This document shows positions 53,047-63,274 of a stretch of 64,000 nucleotides of DNA, piece after piece (positions within the stretch are counted from its first letter, which is position 1; the number at the start of each line of letters is the position of its first letter). Position numbers and translations under genes: made by a program. The notes beneath the pieces were generated by a model that had not been told where the DNA came from, did not search any database, and saw only the letters and a list, made by a program, of their open reading frames with translations. Source of the DNA: Skeletonema tropicum (Eukaryota; Bacillariophyta; Thalassiosirophyceae; Thalassiosirales; Thalassiosiraceae); assembly GCA_037178625.1 (NCBI GenBank), contig JAWZXG010000028.1:124001-188000 (forward strand). The letters run 5' to 3'.

Positions 53047-53666
53047 TGCCATCAAATCTACAGGGAGCAATAAGACTGGTGGTGTTACTGTCCTGACTGA
53101 GTTGGAGAGGTTTGTGGAAGTTGGCACCATTAGTAAAAAACAAAAGGATTTTCTTAGTGCCGGCAGTGTGGGGCTTGTTAGAATGCCACACCATCCCCAG
53201 AATGCTTTGCAAAGGCATCCCAATTTTCGCTGAGTGGGGAGGGACCCACGGAAGCGCTGAAATCGAAATCTATCTGTCGAACCGCATGCTCCCGGTGAAA
53301 TTGCGGGAAATCCTTAAGTGTAGTCTTGATCCTTTTAAGTGTAGAACGCAGAAATTATTGCGGGAAGCAATTTACTTAGGCGAATTCATTGTCGTTACCC
53401 GATCAGTTCGAATCGTTACGAATGTTACAGTAATCGTTGGGGAGTGGAGCAATCTTTTAAAACTCTCCACCGCCTCGTTCATCTTACTATCCATTACAAA
53501 AACGAATGAATCCAAGCCGGCAGATCGACGTCGAATGATTTATTGTATTGAAGCAGCTTTCGAAGATGTCTGGTGCTGAGGTTCTGATTAGAAGCTTGTT
53601 CTATTCGAGCGTTCTCAACATCGGTGTGATTCGTTTGATTCGATTTTAACCTAATAATAAAATAAT

Positions 53667-53917
53667 GCCTCCTAGAAGAAGAAGAACACGACGGCGACGT
53701 AGTGATGCCGATACAGCTGATAACACTAACGTCAAGATTCAAGAGCAACTGGTGGGTATTCGCAATGCTTTTGACAATGAGACGCATTTTGTAAGAATTA
53801 TATAATTATTGGAGGAATAAAAGTCGTACCGATGATGAAGCTAAGAGAGGTCATTCTGCATGGAAAAAATTATTGAATTTGAGAGCAAAGTATGATCGGC
53901 TTGCTCAGGAAGAGAAT
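53667..53917 (+). pseudogene. Gag-like fragment, copy 2, cut by the LINE
   Basis: Repeats MPPRRRRTRRRR..., with the same one-base frame break, and is truncated after LAQEEN by LINE DNA. Confidence 0.3.
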
Positions 53918-55740
53918 AATATAAAGTGATTAGTTTAGGATGGTAGTCAGGAGCTGTTTACTGGGCAAGCTGGATCTGAACTTGCCCATTTTAGGTAATA
54001 AGAGGAGTGCAGTCTAGGTATCTCTAGTTCAGTGGCAAGTCCGCACTCCTCTTGTCACCTGTGCTAGGTGATGGTAAGTTCCTCCTCCCTCCTACTCTCA
54101 ACTGCCTCTCGACAGGTGAGAGTGAGAGTCCTCACTCAACCTCTGCCACCGCAGAGGTGGGGGAGAGGGGATTACTCCCCACTCCAGGTGTGCCAGTTGG
54201 ACATCCCCGGCCCATTCTCAATGAGTGGCCGGATGCGGTGGTGCCTGTCCCTACTCCCTCTGAGCAGGAGGGAGTTTGCCCGGACTAGGGCAAGGGACAT
54301 GCGTACCCGCACATAGAATATCATCTGGCTACGCTGACGCTCCCACTTTTCAGCTAAGTGTGTACCCAGTTGACGCATCGCATTCAAGGCCTCTCTGCCT
54401 GGCATTCCATCAGCCGTGAAGCAGAGGGGGGTGAAGTCCCGACGTCGTTCAAGACAAGCTGCCTTGTACTTGCGGATTTTCTCCCTCTCTTGTTGCCTCA
54501 AGACAGCCGAAGGCGCCTTGTTGCGGTAGGAGCGGCAGTCCGCGTCGGTGATGCGAGTGTCAAAGACAGTTCGACGCTGTCTCTTCCAGAAGTGGGAGAC
54601 CATCACATCTCCACGCTCTTCCGTTGTTGTCACTGGGGTCGACCCATCAGTTGCGTTGTGTTGTTGCGTGGTATTTTCAGCCTCTGCTGCGGCAGCAGCC
54701 TCTGCCTCTGCAGCAGTGCGTTGAGTACTAGTGTAGATAAAGGGTTCGTACTCAACGTCACCGGGAGTAAAGGCTTGCTTGCACAAGGAGCCAAATTCTC
54801 TCGTAACATCATTGTGGCGGCAATGGACGAGACCGCCCACCTTGCATTGGAGAGCATGTTCCACCGTCATTTTTGCACCACATCCATCGCATAGGTCTGA
54901 CAAATCCATCGGCTTCAGGTTGTACCGGAGACGTACGTTGTCTCGAAACTCTTCAGCCGATAGGATCGTGCCATTGAGGCGGTTTGGGACAGCCGTCAGC
55001 CAACATCCAGTCTCACAGATCCGTTCCAACCTCCTCTTATCACCTGGTTTCTCTCTCCCCCACTGGGTGAGATGGTACTCAGCATCAAGCTTCTTCGCTT
55101 CCTGCGATCCAATTTTAGCCATCATAGCTGAGTACTGGTGGGTTTTCGGGCACAGTTCCCGACGATTGACCAGCGTTTCAACCAGGTGTTCCACCGCTTG
55201 TCGCGACGTTTTGAAGCAATCCTCAGATTGTTCCACAGGGAACCGGATTGCTAAGCCTGCATGTTTCACACTAAGGGAAAGCAGGTGTCGCAACTCTCCA
55301 GATAATTCCGAAGGGGAGATGCCAAAGAGAGGTGGGATAAATTTCTCTCTAATGGCAACCTCAATCGGAGCAAGAAGGGGCCCCACGTTTGGCACAATGC
55401 GCGATAAGTATGTCCATTCATTCTGAAGAGACAGTACAAAACCTGCATAGGCTGCCTGGGGTTGTGTGTAGGCACATTTGCCAAGGACTTCCACGCAATA
55501 TACCCACTGATCCACTTTCTTCTTGACCCACTCCTCCTTCTCAGCTGCATCACCATACACTCCACCAAGGTATCGGTGGTGGCGTCCATAATTCAGTTCC
55601 GAGATGCCAGCCGCTTCAAAGGCTGCTCGTGCAGCATCCTCATCTTGCGGCATACAAATGTAGTGGGATTTATCTGGTTCGGGATAGTATCCAACATAGG
55701 GCCCCCTTTCTTTGAGAAGCTGAAGCATAGTAGCGTTATC
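53918..55740 (-). mobile_element. 5'-truncated LINE with restriction-like endonuclease
   Basis: The 3' untranslated region (53918-54171, minus-strand end ...CACTTTATATTA) and the last 520 codons of a LINE polyprotein. It sits exactly where segment A copy 2 meets unit B sequence, with different DNA on each side and no clear target duplication. Either the insertion was followed by recombination or the LINE end took part in joining two fragments. Confidence 0.7.
54172..55740 (-). pseudogene. LINE polyprotein C-terminus (RT thumb, zinc knuckle, PD-(D/E)xK endonuclease)
   Basis: The fragment enters after the reverse-transcriptase active site (MLQLLKERGPYVGYYPEPDKS) and continues RYLGGVYGD, QPQAAYAGFVLSLQNEWTYL and LLSLSVKHAGLAI, the thumb/linker region of this LINE type. 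A CCHC-like knuckle follows (LCDGCGAKMTVEHALQCKVGG), with the adjacent CRHNDV. The endonuclease reads GDVMVSHFW, VFDTRITDAD, then EREKIRKYKAACLERRRDF and FTADGMPGREAL, a PD-(D/E)xK-fold nuclease as in R2-like and related elements. The conserved YADD box and all upstream domains are missing. The reading frame is otherwise intact, implying a young copy. The apparent Met upstream of 55740 belongs to antisense unit B and is not the start. Confidence 0.75.
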
Positions 55741-56226
55741 GAGTGCAGGAAAAGGATGCCGATGAACTGAAAGAACTCGTCTACAAACTTTGCAAAGATG
55801 ATTGCCCAATTAGTGGATGGAAGCCAAAACTAACACGCTCTATGAAAGCCCATCTCCTTTTTGGTGGACATCTTGTGAGACAGCTCCGTCTATGGGGCAC
55901 TCTTGGTGGTATTGACGAGCAAAACATTGAGAGCGCCCATGCAATATGGAATAAATTACTGCGGCAATTTGGAGTCACTCGAGGTACGGAACTTCAGAAG
56001 AAGGTGTTACGTGAGTACTTATTCCAGACGGATGATTTTATGCATTTGATTATAGCACGTGTCAAAGAAGAAGGCAAGCGCAATCTGAAGAGTGGAGGCA
56101 ATGATACTAATGAGCTTCCTCGGGCAAGACCGGCACAACGTCGAATTGTCGGTGACGAACTTGATATCGAAGGATTGCAGAATGATAGTTTGGAGATTGG
56201 ACCTTTGGCAGTCAACATCAACAATG
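55741..56226 (+). repeat. Unit B, partial copy (end of second frame only)
   Basis: Equals 59230-59706 of the next unit. Encodes KDADELKELVYKLCKDD to PLAVNINNE, then runs head-to-tail into the next unit. Confidence 0.9.
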
Positions 56227-57937
56227 AGGTATTGCAGGGGAGTGACTGCTACTGCCATGGTCATCACTGCCGAGCAGTGGAAGGAGTTGTGCAATTTGGA
56301 GCCGACCGATCTCGATAATGATATCAATCGCAGGTTGTCGACCTTGAAGTGCAAGCACAGCTTCATCAAAGCGACAAAAGAAGCAAGGCAACATCAAGTA
56401 TTCACAGTCTTGCCGAGAGAATTCAAAAGTTATGAAGAAACGGAAAGACGATGGTATGAGTGATTTAGAGACTAAGAACAAAATTCTTCGTGAGATTGGA
56501 ATTCAAAGTGGACAGCAATCACTCCGTGATGTATTTTCTCGGAGAAGTTCTAGTACGTAGTTAATTGTTACTCCTATGTAATAGTTCAAAGTGGACAGCA
56601 ATCACTCTGTGATATTGCTTGCTGGACCTGGCTGTGGCACGTGTATTATTGCTCTAGTAATAGGATGGATATCTACGAGTACTTGAATTTACTTTACTTT
56701 GACTTCTAAGTACTCCCCCTCCATGCATGCATTCATTTCTATTCATTTCCCACTTGGGAAGTTTGGCAATCTCCGCTGCCGAGGGGCCAGTGGAACGGAC
56801 AGCCTTGGCTTCAGTAACGGCATCATTGAAAGACTTTACACTTCTGAAAATGCAGCCAATGATGCATGACGAGTGAATATACGAATCATGATTCAGTCAT
56901 GACCATGGCGCATAAACTAACAAAGTCACCAGAACTGCCAAGAGGAATTACTTGCAAACTCAACCAGGATGACCAATCACCTAGGCCTCTCCTTGATGCT
57001 GCTGCCCAATTTCGATAGCTACATTTCCATTCTCTGCACCCAGCCACTACACCACTTCCAACGACACAAACTGAAAGTAACACTGGTTGATCGCATCCAC
57101 GATAATCCAAGCGCTTGCAGTCGCCACCTTCCACCTTCCGTATCGAGTCGGATTCTACTGGTAATCCTGCAGAACAACGGTATTGTCATGTCGAGAGAGT
57201 CCCAATGCAAGTTGACCAATTGTTATTTTGGAAAATATGAATCCCAATTTGTTGCCCACTAGATAACTAGCCATAATGACTTGGCACTTCCTTCTGCGGT
57301 AAGAAGATCAAAGATAAACTAGTCACAGCATTTATTGAATGTCCCAAAACGCTTCCTTGAGTTCATTGGCGCTTCCACATAATGCAGATCTTTCCATCCT
57401 TACTATACAGCCCGTCACGTAAATCGATGCTTGGGATGGCAGTTACGTTATGAGTTATGAGGCAAGACGATGATAAAATTGCAGTGTTGATGAGGATGAA
57501 GGATGTAATGTGTATTTGCCCCGCCCGCCTGGTTCTGGTTGAATCTCCAGCCCTCCTCCTCCATTGTTGATTCATTCCATCAGCACTCTGTTTTTGAGAG
57601 TCATTGCTATCAGCGGCAGAATGAATGTCCACCGTCCACCCTCAGTTGCCTCTCTTATGAGACAATGATACAACGTTGTGTGGTGATGCTACATCGCTCG
57701 GTGCTCGGTGCGTACCTGTGCTGCTGTGTTTCCATATTCCGTTTCTGCCCAAACTTGTCCCATTTCTGCCCAAACTTGTCCCATTTCTGCCCAAACTTGT
57801 CCCAGGTTGATATCTCATGCATGCTCATGATGATTTAATTGTGTAAAAAGAGTGTAGAAGATACTCCACCACAAAGAATCACCACCCGCTAATTTTATTG
57901 TGTGGATGATTTGAAATTTTTTTTGTGGCATGTAGTG

Positions 57938-57971
57938 TTTTTTTGGCGCCAAGGCATAAAAATGTGGCGCC
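57938..57971 (+). promoter_or_regulatory. E2F-like sites upstream of the unit B gene
   Basis: TTTTTTGGCGCCAA (57938-57951) followed 14 bp later by a second GGCGCC (57966-57971), 60-90 bp before the ATG at 58029. The first matches the E2F/DP palindromic consensus TTTGGCGCCAA. Present in every unit B copy (43291 and 61421). Confidence 0.45.
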
Positions 57972-58028
57972 ATCGGAGGGACAGCGGCATTTCACGATGG
58001 TGCACAGTTCCGCTAGCACTTCCGAACC

Positions 58029-58703
58029 ATGTCGACAGGTCAAACCACCCCTTCTGCTGGCCGCAACAGCAGGAGCGAGAGCGGCCGATCATCCCGACGT
58101 TCGAGAAGGGGAGAAGATACCACGCCTGCAAAGCTTTCAGTCCCCAAACATTTCTTCTTCAGCCGTGATGAGAGTCGTAATTGCTTCAATTTTCAATTAA
58201 AGCCAACAGTTAACGCACACAAGAGAGTCATCTGTGATGGCTGCCTTTATACTCTAAATAACGCTGGAGGCATCCTCACCCCTGACCTTATCAGCAGGAC
58301 ACGCGGGACCAACGTAAAAAAGAAATGTCAACGGCCTTGGGACCAGACATGGAAAGACCACCCTGATCGTGGAAAAGTGCAACGACACAATGATTTCATG
58401 GCTCTATTCGAAGATGAAACAACAATTATTACTCCAGTCTCGCATCCTGTCGATATGCGGTCATTAAGAGGTTCGCCGGCAAAGAAGAAAAAGAAAAGCA
58501 AAGCTACAAATAACAAGCAGTCGAAAGAAACAGAAGAGCAAGAAGAGACAGAAGTGGATCTTCTTCTGCCAAAGAGACTCAATCCGGGAAGCATTGTAAT
58601 TTTCGACCACAATGGTCACCTTACCGATGATGCTGTTGCACTGTTCGAACAAAAATTAAAAACCTCGCGCAATGGTAAACTACCGCCGAATGATAACGAT
58701 TAA
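58029..58703 (+). CDS. Unit B first frame, unknown protein, copy 2
   Basis: As at 43375-44049, with two or three substitutions (for example DDAVALFE for DDAVSLFE). Ser/Arg-rich start, CDGCLY motif, lysine linker KKKKKSKATNN, end PPNDND. The stop is followed after 12 bases by an in-phase ATG. Read through, the two frames would make a protein of about 590 aa. Confidence 0.5.
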   Translation: MSTGQTTPSAGRNSRSESGRSSRRSRRGEDTTPAKLSVPKHFFFSRDESRNCFNFQLKPTVNAHKRVICDGCLYTLNNAGGILTPDLISRTRGTNVKKKCQRPWDQTWKDHPDRGKVQRHNDFMALFEDETTIITPVSHPVDMRSLRGSPAKKKKKSKATNNKQSKETEEQEETEVDLLLPKRLNPGSIVIFDHNGHLTDDAVALFEQKLKTSRNGKLPPNDND

Positions 58704-58715
58704 CGAGTTGCTGGA

Positions 58716-59798
58716 ATGTTGTTGCAATGGATGTTTGATGAGCATGATGTCGATGTGCCAGTTGCAAAGTTATTATCATTTACAAAACACCGACCAATGC
58801 TTGTTGCTAAGATGCCAGGGACCTATGCAGTCGAGGAAACAACAAGAAATAAACGTGCACGGACAAAGAAAGCAGGTGACTGGCTAGATAGTCTCAAGTC
58901 TGGCGGCTTCAACACTGAGGATGAAATGCTTGAGTTACTCATACAGCGGCGGTTGAAGAATGGCATTCCAAAGAAATACATTATCAAAACATGGAATGCA
59001 CACCATAGATTCGACGTTGAAACAACGCTAGCCTGCTGCAAATTCGCTGGTATAAATCTAAAACAACTACGACGGGTTGCGATGTTTATTGCCTGTGACA
59101 CTCGTGATCCGGGAAGTAATGGCAGAGGACTTCGACCATTTGCACCAACAAAGGAGTGTTACAAACGGAAAAGGGATGCTGTTATAGCAAAATACCCGAC
59201 AATGACATATAAGAAGGTCCCATTGCTGGAAAAGGATGCCGATGAACTGAAAGAACTCGTCTACAAACTTTGCAAAGATGATTGCCCAATTAGTGGATGG
59301 AAGCCAAAACTAACACGCTCTATGAAAGCCCATCTCCTTTTTGGTGGACATCTTGTGAGACAGCTCCGTCTATGGGGCACTCTTGGTGGTATTGACGAGC
59401 AAAACATTGAGAGCGCCCATGCAATATGGAATAAATTACTGCGGCAATTTGGAGTCACTCGAGGTACGGAACTTCAGAAGAAGGTGTTACGTGAGTACTT
59501 ATTCCAGACGGATGATTTTATGCATTTGATTATAGCACGTGTCAAAGAAGAAGGCAAGCGCAATCTGAAGAGTGGAGGCAATGATACTAATGAGCTTCCT
59601 CGGGCAAGACCGGCACAACGTCGAATTGTCGGTGACGAACTTGATATCGAAGGATTGCAGAATGATAGTTTGGAGATTGGACCTTTGGCAGTCAACATCA
59701 ACAATGAGGTATTGCAGGGGAGTGACTGCTACTGCCATGGTCATCACTGCCGAGCAGTGGAAGGAGTTGTGCAATTTGGAGCCGACCGATCTCGATAA
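58716..59798 (+). CDS. Unit B second frame, transposase-like protein, copy 2
   Basis: 360 codons from the ATG at 58716. The N-terminal part has helical segments (VPVAKLLSFTKHRPMLVAKM, KAGDWLDSLKSGGFNTEDEM, LLIQRRLKNGIPKKYIIKTW). The C-terminal part contains KAHLLFGGHLVRQLRLWGTL, GGIDEQNIESAHAIWNKLLR and QFGVTRGTELQKKVL. A histidine helix followed by (D/S)EQ-x-x-E-x-x-H resembles the last catalytic-Glu region of some eukaryotic DDE transposases, but no upstream pair of Asp can be placed, so the middle may be deleted. After NINNE the frame crosses the unit boundary and its last 20-odd residues are probably spurious. Family not recognised; role in moving the unit is inference. Confidence 0.45.
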   Translation: MLLQWMFDEHDVDVPVAKLLSFTKHRPMLVAKMPGTYAVEETTRNKRARTKKAGDWLDSLKSGGFNTEDEMLELLIQRRLKNGIPKKYIIKTWNAHHRFDVETTLACCKFAGINLKQLRRVAMFIACDTRDPGSNGRGLRPFAPTKECYKRKRDAVIAKYPTMTYKKVPLLEKDADELKELVYKLCKDDCPISGWKPKLTRSMKAHLLFGGHLVRQLRLWGTLGGIDEQNIESAHAIWNKLLRQFGVTRGTELQKKVLREYLFQTDDFMHLIIARVKEEGKRNLKSGGNDTNELPRARPAQRRIVGDELDIEGLQNDSLEIGPLAVNINNEVLQGSDCYCHGHHCRAVEGVVQFGADRSR

Positions 59799-62700
59799 TG
59801 ATATCAATCGCAGGTTGTCGACCTTGAAGTGCAAGCACAGCTTCATCAAAGCGACAAAAGAAGCAAGGCAACATCAAGTATTCACAGTCTTGCCGAGAGA
59901 ATTCAAAAGTTATGAAGAAACGGAAAGACGATGGTATGAGTGATTTAGAGACTAAGAACAAAATTCTTCGTGAGATTGGAATTCAAAGTGGACAGCAATC
60001 ACTCCGTGATGTATTTTCTCGGAGAAGTTCTAGTACGTAGTTAATTGTTACTCCTATGTAATAGTTCAAAGTGGACAGCAATCACTCTGTGATATTGCTT
60101 GCTGGACCTGGCTGTGGCACGTGTATTATTGCTCTAGTAATAGGATGGATATCTACGAGTACTTGAATTTACTTTACTTTGACTTCTAAGTACTCCCCCT
60201 CCATGCATGCATTCATTTCTATTCATTTCCCACTTGGGAAGTTTGGCAATCTCCGCTGCCGAGGGGCCAGTGGAACGGACAGCCTTGGCTTCAGTAACGG
60301 CATCATTGAAAGACTTTACACTTCTGAAAATGCAGCCAATGATGCATGACGAGTGAATATACGAATCATGATTCAGTCATGACCATGGCGCATAAACTAA
60401 CAAAGTCACCAGAACTGCCAAGAGGAATTACTTGCAAACTCAACCAGGATGACCAATCACCTAGGCCTCTCCTTGATGCTGCTGCCCAATTTCGATAGCT
60501 ACATTTCCATCCTCTGCACCCACTACACCACTTCCAACGACACAAACTGAAAGTAACACTGGTTGATCGCATCCACGATAATCCAAGCGCTTGCAGTCGC
60601 CACCTTCCACCTTCCGTATCGAGTCGGATTCTACTGGTAATCCTGCAGAACAACGGTATTGTCATGTCGAGAGAGTCCCAATGCAAGTTGACCAATTGTT
60701 ATTTTGGAAAATATGAATCCCAATTTGTTGCCCACTAGATAACTAGCCATAATGACTTGGCACTTCCTTCTGCGGTAAGAAGATCAAAGATAAACTAGTC
60801 ACAGCATTTATTGAATGTCCCAAAACGCTTCCTTGAGTTCATTGGCGCTTCCACATAATGCAGATCTTTCCATCCTTACTATACAGCCCGTCACGTAAAT
60901 CGATGCTTGGGATGGCAGTTACGTTATGAGTTATGAGGCAAGACGATGATAAAATTGCAGTGTTGATGAGGATGAAGGATGTAATGTGTATTTGCCCCGC
61001 CCGCCTGGTTCTGGTTGAATCTCCAGCCCTCCTCCTCCATTGTTGATTCATTCCATCAGCACTCTGTTTTTGAGAGTCATTGCTATCAGCGGCAGAATGA
61101 ATGTCCACCGTCCACCCTCAGTTGCCTCTCTTATGAGACAATGATACAACGTTGTGTGGTGATGCTACATCGCTCGGTGCTCGGTGCGTACCTGTGCTGC
61201 TGTGTTTCCATATTCCGTTTCTGCCCAAACTTGTCCCATTTCTGCCCAAACTTGTCCCATTTCTGCCCAAACTTGTCCCAGGTTGATATCTCATGCATGC
61301 TCATGATGATTTAATTGTGTAAAAAGAGTGTAGAAGATACTCCACCACAAAGAATCACCACCCGCTAATTTTATTGTGTGGATGATTTGAAATTTTTTTT
61401 GTGGCATGTAGTGTTTTTTTGGCGCCAAGGCATAAAAATGTGGCGCCATCGGAGGGACAGCGGCATTTCACGATGGTGCACAGTTCCGCTAGCACTTCCG
61501 AACCATGTCGACAGGTCAAACCACCCCTTCTGCTGGCCGCAACAGCAGGAGCGAGAGCGGCCGATCATCCCGACGTTCGAGAAGGGGAGAAGATACCACG
61601 CCTGCAAAGCTTTCAGTCCCCAAACATTTCTTCTTCAGCCGTGATGAGAGTCGTAATTGCTTCAATTTTCAATTAAAGCCAACAGTTAACGCACACAAGA
61701 GAGTCATCTGTGATGGCTGCCTTTATACTCTAAATAACGCTGGAGGCATCCTCACCCCTGACCTTATCAGCAGGACACGCGGGACCAACGTAAAAAAGAA
61801 ATGTCAACGGCCTTGGGACCAGACATGGAAAGACCACCCTGATCGTGGAAAAGTGCAACGACACAATGATTTCATGGCTCTATTCGAAGATGAAACAACA
61901 ATTATTACTCCAGTCTCGCATCCTGTCGATATGCGGTCATTAAGAGGTTCGCCGGCAAAGAAGAAAAAGAAAAGCAAAGCTACAAATAACAAGCAGTCGA
62001 AAGAAACAGAAGAGCAAGAAGAGACAGAAGTGGATCTTCTTCTGCCAAAGAGACTCAATCCGGGAAGCATTGTAATTTTCGACCACAATGGTCACCTTAC
62101 CGATGATGCTGTTGCACTGTTCGAACAAAAATTAAAAACCTCGCGCAATGGTAAACTACCGCCGAATGATAACGATTAACGAGTTGCTGGAATGTTGTTG
62201 CAATGGATGTTTGATGAGCATGATGTCGATGTGCCAGTTGCAAAGTTATTATCATTTACAAAACACCGACCAATGCTTGTTGCTAAGATGCCAGGGACCT
62301 ATGCAGTCGAGGAAACAACAAGAAATAAACGTGCACGGACAAAGAAAGCAGGTGACTGGCTAGATAGTCTCAAGTCTGGCGGCTTCAACACTGAGGATGA
62401 AATGCTTGAGTTACTCATACAGCGGCGGTTGAAGAATGGCATTCCAAAGAAATACATTATCAAAACATGGAATGCACACCATAGATTCGACGTTGAAACA
62501 ACGCTAGCCTGCTGCAAATTCGCTGGTATAAATCTAAAACAACTACGACGGGTTGCGATGTTTATTGCCTGTGACACTCGTGATCCGGGAAGTAATGGCA
62601 GAGGACTTCGACCATTTGCACCAACAAAGGAGTGTTACAAACGGAAAAGGGATGCTGTTATAGCAAAATACCCGACAATGACATATAAGAAGGTCCCATT

Positions 62701-63182
62701 GCTGGAAAAGGATGCCGATGAACTGAAAGAACTCGTCTACAAACTTTGCAAAGATGATTGCCCAATTAGTGGATGGAAGCCAAAACTAACACGCTCTATG
62801 AAAGCCCATCTCCTTTTTGGTGGACATCTTGTGAGACAGCTCCGTCTATGGGGCACTCTTGGTGGTATTGACGAGCAAAACATTGAGAGCGCCCATGCAA
62901 TATGGAATAAATTACTGCGGCAATTTGGAGTCACTCGAGGTACGGAACTTCAGAAGAAGGTGTTACGTGAGTACTTATTCCAGACGGATGATTTTATGCA
63001 TTTGATTATAGCACGTGTCAAAGAAGAAGGCAAGCGCAATCTGAAGAGTGGAGGCAATGATACTAATGAGCTTCCTCGGGCAAGACCGGCACAACGTCGA
63101 ATTGTCGGTGACGAACTTGATATCGAAGGATTGCAGAATGATAGTTTGGAGATTGGACCTTTGGCAGTCAACATCAACAATG
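59707..63182 (+). repeat. Unit B, tandem copy 3 (3476 bp)
   Basis: Head-to-tail with copy 2; differs mainly by a 4-bp deletion (agcc) near 60520 and a base at 60511. The deletion is shared with the copy that starts at 63183. Confidence 0.93.
61505..62179 (+). CDS. Unit B first frame, copy 3
   Basis: Identical in translation to the frame at 58029-58703; same features and same in-phase stop before the second frame. Confidence 0.5.
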   Translation: MSTGQTTPSAGRNSRSESGRSSRRSRRGEDTTPAKLSVPKHFFFSRDESRNCFNFQLKPTVNAHKRVICDGCLYTLNNAGGILTPDLISRTRGTNVKKKCQRPWDQTWKDHPDRGKVQRHNDFMALFEDETTIITPVSHPVDMRSLRGSPAKKKKKSKATNNKQSKETEEQEETEVDLLLPKRLNPGSIVIFDHNGHLTDDAVALFEQKLKTSRNGKLPPNDND

Positions 63183-63274
63183 AGGTATTGCAGGGGAGTG
63201 ACTGCTACTGCCATGGTCATCACTGCCGAGCAGTGGAAGGAGTTGTGCAATTTGGAGCCGACCGATCTCGATAA
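62192..63274 (+). CDS. Unit B second frame, copy 3
   Basis: Identical in translation to 58716-59798, including the overrun across the unit boundary. DEQNIESAH and the FGGHLVRQL helix are preserved. Confidence 0.45.
   Translation: MLLQWMFDEHDVDVPVAKLLSFTKHRPMLVAKMPGTYAVEETTRNKRARTKKAGDWLDSLKSGGFNTEDEMLELLIQRRLKNGIPKKYIIKTWNAHHRFDVETTLACCKFAGINLKQLRRVAMFIACDTRDPGSNGRGLRPFAPTKECYKRKRDAVIAKYPTMTYKKVPLLEKDADELKELVYKLCKDDCPISGWKPKLTRSMKAHLLFGGHLVRQLRLWGTLGGIDEQNIESAHAIWNKLLRQFGVTRGTELQKKVLREYLFQTDDFMHLIIARVKEEGKRNLKSGGNDTNELPRARPAQRRIVGDELDIEGLQNDSLEIGPLAVNINNEVLQGSDCYCHGHHCRAVEGVVQFGADRSR

Larger units (their letters stand above)
51022..53917. repeat. Duplicated segment A, copy 2
   Basis: Partner of 38253-40834, carrying a longer minisatellite and about 320 bp more. 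It ends at 53917 where LINE sequence begins, inside the same gag-like coiled-coil frame. Confidence 0.9.
56227..59706 (+). repeat. Unit B, tandem copy 2 (3480 bp)
   Basis: Full unit: 3' gene tail (TAEQWKELCNLEP, FTVLPREFKSYEETERRWYE), about 1.5 kb non-coding, an E2F-like promoter word, a 224-codon frame and a 360-codon frame that crosses into the next unit. Nearly identical to 59707-63182. Confidence 0.93.

Noticed and set aside
55741..55809. N-terminal start of the LINE protein at 55809
   Set aside because: The first codons before 55740 are antisense unit B sequence; the LINE part begins in mid-protein.
58716..59798. C-terminal 23 residues after NINNEV as genuine protein
   Set aside because: They result from crossing the tandem junction; the natural end of this protein is not visible in the window.
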